Assembly: GCA_016291915.1 (NCBI GenBank)
Contig: JAEEZP010000189.1
Span: forward strand, 1-13,833
From: Prevotella sp.
GTDB lineage: Bacteria > Bacteroidota > Bacteroidia > Bacteroidales > Bacteroidaceae
Direction of reading: 5' to 3'
Length of the DNA: 13,833 bases
Shown here piece after piece: positions 13,792 through 13,833 of the stretch. Position 1 is the first letter of the stretch. Each line of letters begins with the position of its first letter. Made by a program: the position numbers and the translations under genes. The notes beneath the pieces were generated by a model, which saw nothing but the letters and a program-made list of their open reading frames with translations, had not been told where the DNA came from and did no database searches.

Positions 13792-13833
13792 TTATCTAAG
13801 GTCAATTTTCCTTTCTTCTGCCGGTGATCCAAA
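13792..13833 (-). CDS. Possible 3' end of an unrecognised upstream gene (partial)
   Basis: Read from the right edge on the reverse strand, one frame gives FGSPAEERKIDLR and then TAA at 13794-13792. Thirteen codons cannot be assigned to a family and may be a chance open frame. The 93 bp between this stop and the purH start are AT-rich (A/T runs, a 4-bp GAGG/CCTC stem at 13752-13764) and hold no clear promoter; the nearest -7 candidate, TATCTTTT, lacks a partner TTTG. Confidence 0.22.
   Translation of the reverse strand, partial: FGSPAEERKIDLR

Overview
The window looks like chromosomal housekeeping DNA from a Bacteroidota member, most likely Prevotella or a close relative. Three things point there: A-rich ribosome-binding regions instead of strong Shine-Dalgarno sites; three promoters of the Bacteroidota type (TTTG near -33, TAnnTTTG near -7); and gene neighbourhoods typical of the phylum (holB / PSP1-domain gene / gldH, and purH / mreB-mreC-mreD-mrdA-rodA). 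The genus is an inference, not shown by any marker here. I see no rRNA, tRNA, CRISPR array, transposase or phage gene. The longest non-coding stretch is the 210-bp divergent promoter region at 2520-2729.

Layout. Positions 1-51 may hold the last codons of a forward gene. A reverse-strand cluster (2519 down to 54) encodes an exported M15-family peptidase, a small exported helical protein of unknown function, TatC, and a PaaI-like hotdog thioesterase. A divergent promoter region follows. A forward GH20 beta-N-acetylhexosaminidase occupies 2730-4379. A second promoter then drives holB, a PSP1-domain (RicT/YaaT-like) gene and the lipoprotein gene gldH (4454-7327). These meet a reverse-strand cell-elongation operon head-on, with stop codons overlapping by 4 bp. 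That operon (13037 down to 7324) is mreB-mreC-mreD-mrdA-rodA: the actin-like scaffold, its membrane partners, the class B transpeptidase PBP2 and the SEDS glycosyltransferase. Upstream of mreB, in the same direction, lies a purH-like gene (13698-13102).

How they work together. MreB, MreC, MreD, PBP2 and RodA form the rod-elongation machine that inserts lateral peptidoglycan. Tight spacing or overlaps between genes (9, 11, -4 and -20 bp) suggest translational coupling. HolB belongs to the replication clamp loader. The PSP1 protein carries nine conserved-looking cysteines fit for Fe-S binding. GldH is a lipoprotein first linked to gliding but present in many non-gliding members of the phylum. 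The M15 peptidase and GH20 enzyme probably act on cell-wall or glycan material outside the cytoplasm.

Most notable observations: the PurH protein has only the IMP cyclohydrolase domain, ending cleanly at the domain boundary; HolB lacks the cysteine zinc module usual in delta-prime subunits; TatC has valine where the signal-binding glutamate normally sits, with no tatA/tatB next to it; intergenic gaps carry 8-bp and 7-bp tandem repeat arrays; mreD carries a perfect in-frame 15-bp tandem duplication; and a perfect 16-bp palindrome sits directly before the mreB start. I did not find a convincing novel multi-gene system.
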